DNA of 64,000 bases, from NCBI GenBank assembly GCA_934047225.1, contig OW203985.1, forward strand, positions 5,225,501 to 5,289,500. Direction: 5' to 3'. The notes beneath the pieces are model-generated. The model was not told where the DNA came from and made no database searches. It was given only the letters and a program-made list of their open reading frames with translations. Numbering within the stretch: the stretch's first letter is position 1; each line of letters begins with the position of its first letter. Positions 59,193 to 64,000 of this stretch are shown here, piece after piece. The position numbers and the translations under genes are program-made. The stretch is from Ypsolopha sequella (taxonomy: Eukaryota > Arthropoda > Insecta > Lepidoptera > Ypsolophidae).

Positions 59193-59722
59193 TATACAAC
59201 ATGTAGCAGAAAGGTGTAACCATATTTGAAGAACTTATTCAGTCAATGGTATAGAACAACTTTTACTATGGAGACCACCCCGAAATCTTAAAAAAAAAAT
59301 CTGCCCTTCCATACATTTCGGCCGAGCGGCATTGCATTTTTCTATGAAACAGTAAAATATTTTTTTTCGAGATACGGGTTTTGTTCCATAGAAAAAGTTG
59401 TTCTATACCACTGACTGAAAAAGCTCTTCAAATATGGTTACACCTTTCTGTTACACGTTGTATATACAACTATAACTGTTAAGACGAAGTTGCGAAAGCC
59501 GAAAACTGGCGATAGTACCCGTCCATACGAACTTCGTGAAAAAAAAAACGAGAAATCGAGAAAAAATCTATTGTTTTATATATTTTGGTAGGATAGCTAT
59601 GTAATTTTTTTGTAGAATAACTGAGATTTTTGGGCGATTCGAGGGTTGTCTCCATCGTAAAAATTGTTCGAATGGACGATTACTATCAACATAGTTTCCG
59701 GCTTCCGCAACTTCATCTTAAC
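59193..59722. mobile_element. Two adjacent foldback elements, family E
   Basis: 59193-59465 repeats the type 1 arms (TTTGAAGA.CTTATTCAGTCA). 59478-59722 has different outer arms (GTTAAGACGAAGTTGCG... and complement) but again a CTGGCGATAGTACCCGTCCA block and the TCCATCGTAAAAATTGTTC core. They are 12 bases apart. Confidence 0.7.
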
Positions 59723-60473
59723 GCCCAGTATATACCTATACAAGTGTATAAATATTAATATTTATTTCTTTATTTTTCAATCGACGCTTCCAGCCTTCTG
59801 GGTACACTACCGAACGACGGTGGTGATCTGGCCAGCATTTTTTATTTATTTTGATTATTTTAAAATTGTGCATGTAGGTATATACTCGTAATTTAGAATT
59901 TAGTAATAACTTATCACTTGTCGGTTTGAATTTAATATAATTATTACAGAAAGTATTATAATTTGTCAAATACATGATTTTTCAATTTATGCAATTTTAT
60001 TAAATTTGAGTACCTATGTAAGCCTAACTTTTTATTTTTTCTAATGTTCTTTTTAATTTAAAATTAATGTGTAATATGTGTATTAAGTGCATTACATAAA
60101 TCGATGATTTAATTTTCCTTGTATGGACTGTGAAATGCAAGCCTTAGTTATTTGTACACATTTTACATTTTCTTATCGTTACCAATATTCTAACAATTTT
60201 GTAATCAAAAATATATGGATTCAAGCCACGATCTGGATTGCGATCTATTGTTTTATCGATAAAAAGAATTCAGAGGGTTAACGGAACCCGGTCTAATTGA
60301 GACGACACGTACGCTTTATGCATATTTTAAGCGATGGTATATTTTCTTGTCCTTGGCTGGGGGGATTCACAAGACAGCAAACTGGATCCTGTGTACTCAC
60401 GCACCACCATAAATAGATAGGTATACATACACTTAGCTATATAGGGTGTTTCTTTTAAAATGCCCTTGCCTCT

Positions 60474-60855
60474 CTTCAGAGAAATCTGTCCTGCTCCAAC
60501 GCTTTAGTTTTAATCTCGTCTATCCTGCTCAGTGGAAGCGGGCCGCTCAGAAAACTCGCGATTTCACTCGCGTTTTTATTTATTACTAGCGACCCGCCCC
60601 GGCTTTGTACGGGCATGTTTAATACATATAAACCTTTCTCTTGAATAATTCTATCTATTAAAAAAAATCCCATCAAAATCCGTTGCGTAGTTTTAAAGAT
60701 TTAAACATACATAGGGACAGACAGCGGGAAGCTACTTTGTTTTATACTATGTAGTGATTTCAGAATTATAGGGATAGGTATTTAATATGACGGCCATTTT
60801 ATATCACATTATCACATTCACACATCGTTTATTTTGTAAATAATTAAAGGGCCTA
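60474..60855 (+). mobile_element. Same repeat, copy 2, interrupted by another insertion
   Basis: Homologous to 39958-40210 but split by about 175 bp at 60594-60768 (CTAGCGACCCGCCCCGGCTT ... CATAGGGACAGACAGCGGGA). The inserted piece is itself a common lepidopteran repeat. Confidence 0.6.
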
Positions 60856-60878
60856 ATAAACCATAAAAGCTGTCTGAT

Positions 60879-61467
60879 ATGGCGTAAACTGCTTTTTCAC
60901 GAAAAAGCGCGCTTTTTCATTAAAAACCGAATAATGGCCGACGCAATCACACTTCTGAAACATTCGCGAAAAAGCGAGATCAAAACAATTACAAAAGTCA
61001 TTCAACAAAAAAGTCAAAAAACCGGCCAAGTGCGTGTCGGACTTGCGCACGAAGGGTTCCGTACCATTATCTATAAAAACGACAAAAAATCACATTTGTT
61101 CTATGGTAGCCCCCTTAAATATATATTTTATTCTCTTTTTTGTATTTGTTGTTATAGCGGCAACAGAAATACATCATCTGCGAAAATTTCAACTGTCTAA
61201 CTATTACGTTTCATGAGATACAGCCTGGTGACAGACAAACGGACAGACAGACCGCCATCGGAGTCTTCGTAATGGGTCCCGTTGGTTACCCTTTGGGTAC
61301 GGAACCCTAAAAAGGTGCGACGAGACGAGCGAAGCGAATCGGAACGAGGACATATGTAAATAAATTTGGGGAGCTGAGCGAGGCGACCGTATGCGACTGT
61401 GTTTACGCCATATTTCGGTATTTCACTAAAAAGCGGAGCTTTTCGCGAAAAAGCAGTTTACGCCATC
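60879..61467. mobile_element. TIR element with GGCGTAAACTGCTTTTTC ends
   Basis: Left end ATGGCGTAAACTGCTTTTTC followed by ACGAAAAAGC; right end GCGAAAAAGCAGTTTACGCC AT, its complement. Without the nested 296-bp repeat the element is about 290 bp. It contains GACGAGCGAAGCGAATCGGA. Confidence 0.65.
61018..61313 (+). mobile_element. Common lepidopteran repeat, nested copy
   Basis: Same repeat as 9313-9601, ending GGGTACGGAACCCTAAAAAG. It sits inside an element whose inverted ends are at 60879 and 61467. Confidence 0.8.
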
Positions 61468-62009
61468 ATACGACGACATGTATACTATACAGTGCTACAA
61501 GGCTCTTTGGGCGCGTGGATTGGTTGCGGTCAAAATCGGAACTAACACTACTATCCTAATAAAATGTAAGCCTTGTTTCACAGCTGCACCCCCCCTTTTA
61601 ATATCATCCACGCGCCAAACAAGCCTTGTCGCACTGTACATACTCGTATGCACTGAATGAATGAAATCAACCTGAATGACTGGGAAATTAATCCACTGAA
61701 TAGAACTGCAGTGTGGAGACGACTCTTGTTTGGTGAGATATCGAGTCATAATATAAAATTGCTGCTGAAAAGGCTCCAACTGGAAGAACGCTATGCAACA
61801 GATACGGCAAGCAGTGTCGGGCTCGCATAAGTCTGATCAGTCATATGATTGGATTTCATATTGATTGGATTTCACCTTGTATAATATATATTTTAACTAT
61901 CATTTTAATCTTATATATATTGCTACATAAATTAAATAAACTCAATGAGTTTAAAAAGGAATAATTCTTCAATTTGGTCATGTACATTTATTATTTTATT
62001 ATCATTATC

Positions 62010-62352
62010 AGGTGGCAGAGCTGATGCCGGGCTCAACTGTGGAGGTACCACCATCTTACTTGGAGACCCCCTCGCAGTAATTCGGGGGAGAGTAAGAGGA
62101 CAGCTCACAGGCAAAAAACCAGGAGGCCCACCATGCCTAGGACCGATGGATGGCGGTATATCCATCCCTAATAGCCGGGCCTTATATGGAACAGACTGGT
62201 GACGGGCAGTGGCGTCACTGGTGCGAGGGTTCCGTCACCGCGCTCACCAACCCGCCTGCCCAGCGTGTGTTAGTATGGGCAATTCTTCCAGGATGACCGC
62301 CGGGAGTGGCAAAGTCCTGGAAAGGCTTCTAGGCTGATGGATGGATGGATGA
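62010..62352 (+). mobile_element. 3' end of a non-LTR element with (ATGG)n tail, copy 2
   Basis: Same sequence as 10759-11133 in opposite orientation, with scattered substitutions and a shorter region before the tail; the block encoding YVQQWM is lost. It ends in TGATGGATGGATGGATGA. The shared short frame stops at the same TGG-TGA in both copies. Confidence 0.6.
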
Positions 62353-64000
62353 CATTTATTATTTTATTACATATATTTTTATAAGATAAAATTTTACTTG
62401 TAAAAAGTGTATTATATATACCTACTTTGCAAAATAAACTATTTGAATTTGAATATGAAGAGATGTAACGCACGGCTGCCAGCCATCTGTGAAGATGCTG
62501 CGACCAATGCTAATGATATTAGACTTTATACAGCATTGACTGCCATTGGAGCCTAGGTGGAATTAGGTGCATAACTTTTAGGAAATCACATTTAATCATC
62601 ACGCATGAAATGTATGAAACTTCGGTTAATTAGCACAGATTTCGATTTGGTAATACCAGTGAACAATATACGTATCTCCAACTTTACAACGCGTCAAAGC
62701 CGCAAAAGATTAGCAAAAACGTGCGATTTCTCGTTTGTCGCCTCCCTGCAAGGATGTGTTATCTTTCCTATTTACGTAACAATTTGATGTTAGTGTGATT
62801 CATCGGTATTTTGTCCCGCATATTATGTTAATTGACAAATCAGACACAAGCCGTGACCTTCGGATGTCGCAACTAGCTTGCGGCGCGGCGAGAACCATAT
62901 TGTATTGTAATGTCTCTAAGGAGGGCCACAGACAGTCCTATTTTGGCGATCATCGGACATTGACGTTGGTTTTCTATTGTATTGCTGTAGTTAGAGAGGT
63001 TCGCCTCCGCAGTAAAGAAAAGAATAACTATAATAAAGAGTGAAATTTTAGAAATGGTGTGAAACACTAGACGATTTTTTTATGGTTATTATACTAACTA
63101 TTAAACAATATGCTTATTCATATTACACAACACGCAACAACAAACGACCATCTTACATTGCACGCGTTTGAATTCAATTGTAAATAAATGATGTATTTTA
63201 CTTATGATGATGAATGATTCGACACCAATTTGTGAAATGAATTAATATTAAAAACCAAAAATGCACAGTGATGTACGATGACGTTTATAACTAAATAAAC
63301 TGAAACTGAAACCGTTGTGGTTATTGAGATTCGTATAAAAGTAGCAGGAACATGACTTTTTTAAGGCAAACTTCAATTTAACACAAGAAATTTAGATGGT
63401 GGGGTGTTAAAACTCCCATTTTACATTTAGAGAATTTAAGCGGTGCTCAACTATAAAATGCAGTGCTGTGATTGACTGAGCTGCCTAAGTATCGCTTAGC
63501 GAGACTTTGTTAGTTCAGAAACTGGCTCAATTTCTCCTCGCTCTAAACAGGATGGGAAAAAACACCAGTATATACGAAAAAAACATTTAGTGAACCCATC
63601 TTCTTCTTTATTTTTATAACGGTTTATGCGTTGACGTACTATAGATTTATGCCACACATCCATCATAACAAACACATACAAAGTAAACAAAATAAATATC
63701 ACTAAATTAGTGTAATGAAGTCTTAAAAAGTTTTGACTTATCTGAAAATTATGTTCTATCTAAAAGCGACAAAATTTAGCCTCAAATTTGAAGGATCGTT
63801 TGTACCTAGCCTAACGGAGTAACAATTTGTAACAATTTGTAACTGCATACATAATCTTAATGTTTTCTAGAGGACCACCCATCACGCGTTATGTTTAGTT
63901 TTACATGCTCCTTTGAACACACCTTTTGTTGTCGCAATTAACAGTTTTATTACCATTTCTTGTCACAGTTATTGCAGCTAGTACTGTAACTGCAAAATGT
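62353..64000. other. No gene seen
   Basis: A LINE-like end (AATAAACTATTTGAATTTGA, about 62432-62454) precedes unique-looking sequence. GC-richer pieces at 62460-62560 and 62840-63020 carry only short frames with no recognised motif. Confidence 0.4.

Noticed and set aside
61657..61830. 57-codon plus-strand frame (NLNDWEINPLNRTAVWRRLL)
   Set aside because: It has a protein-like look and may be a LINE tail, but I could match no motif firmly enough to annotate it.
62456..62557. 33-codon frame starting MKRCNARLPAICEDA
   Set aside because: Short, unrecognised, and directly after a LINE-like end; no support as a gene.

Overview
This window looks like nuclear DNA from a moth or butterfly (Lepidoptera). 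It is AT-rich, crowded with short dispersed repeats, and has a multi-exon gene with kilobase introns. It carries two copies of a repeat I know from many lepidopteran genomes (9313-9601 and 61018-61313, starting AACCGGCCAAGTGCG and ending in a GGGTACGGAACCCT-type motif). Species cannot be told from the sequence.

The only host gene I can support lies on the minus strand from 39050 down to 14052. Eight coding exons join in frame at consensus splice sites: 37253-39050, 30132-30370, 27416-27636, 24634-24818, 23083-23264, 19237-19385, 17522-17690 and 14052-14245. They encode a Nose-resistant-to-fluoxetine (NRF-6)-type membrane protein: a signal peptide, a very long lysine/aspartate-rich stretch, the cysteine-containing NRF domain, a first transmembrane helix, an acidic linker, and the start and middle of an acyltransferase-3 domain. 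About 1045 residues are readable. The C-terminal part was not found and probably lies beyond base 1.

Region by region: 1-14051 has no exon I can recognise and is filled with TTAA-flanked non-autonomous elements, a hAT-type MITE, LINE tails and a 42-bp minisatellite. 14052-39050 is the gene; its introns hold a transposon-like element with a decayed conserved insect gene (14954-16333), a CpG-rich island (19690-20110), a LINE RT tail (26335-26571), an element with perfect 60-bp inverted ends (27809-28331), a TTAA-flanked 746-bp element (29070-29815) and LINE remnants (33728-34480). 39051-64000 shows a possible promoter next to the gene and after that only mobile-element material: foldback elements, a second hAT MITE with an 8-bp duplication, tRNA-derived SINEs, a pogo-like fragment and nested insertions.

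I saw no CRISPR array, operon, virus-derived gene or toxin gene. The most unusual items are the highly charged N-terminus of the NRF protein, the inverted-repeat element carrying the decayed conserved gene, and several MITE families whose ends and insertion layers can be read by eye. All repeat boundaries were read manually, without alignment software.
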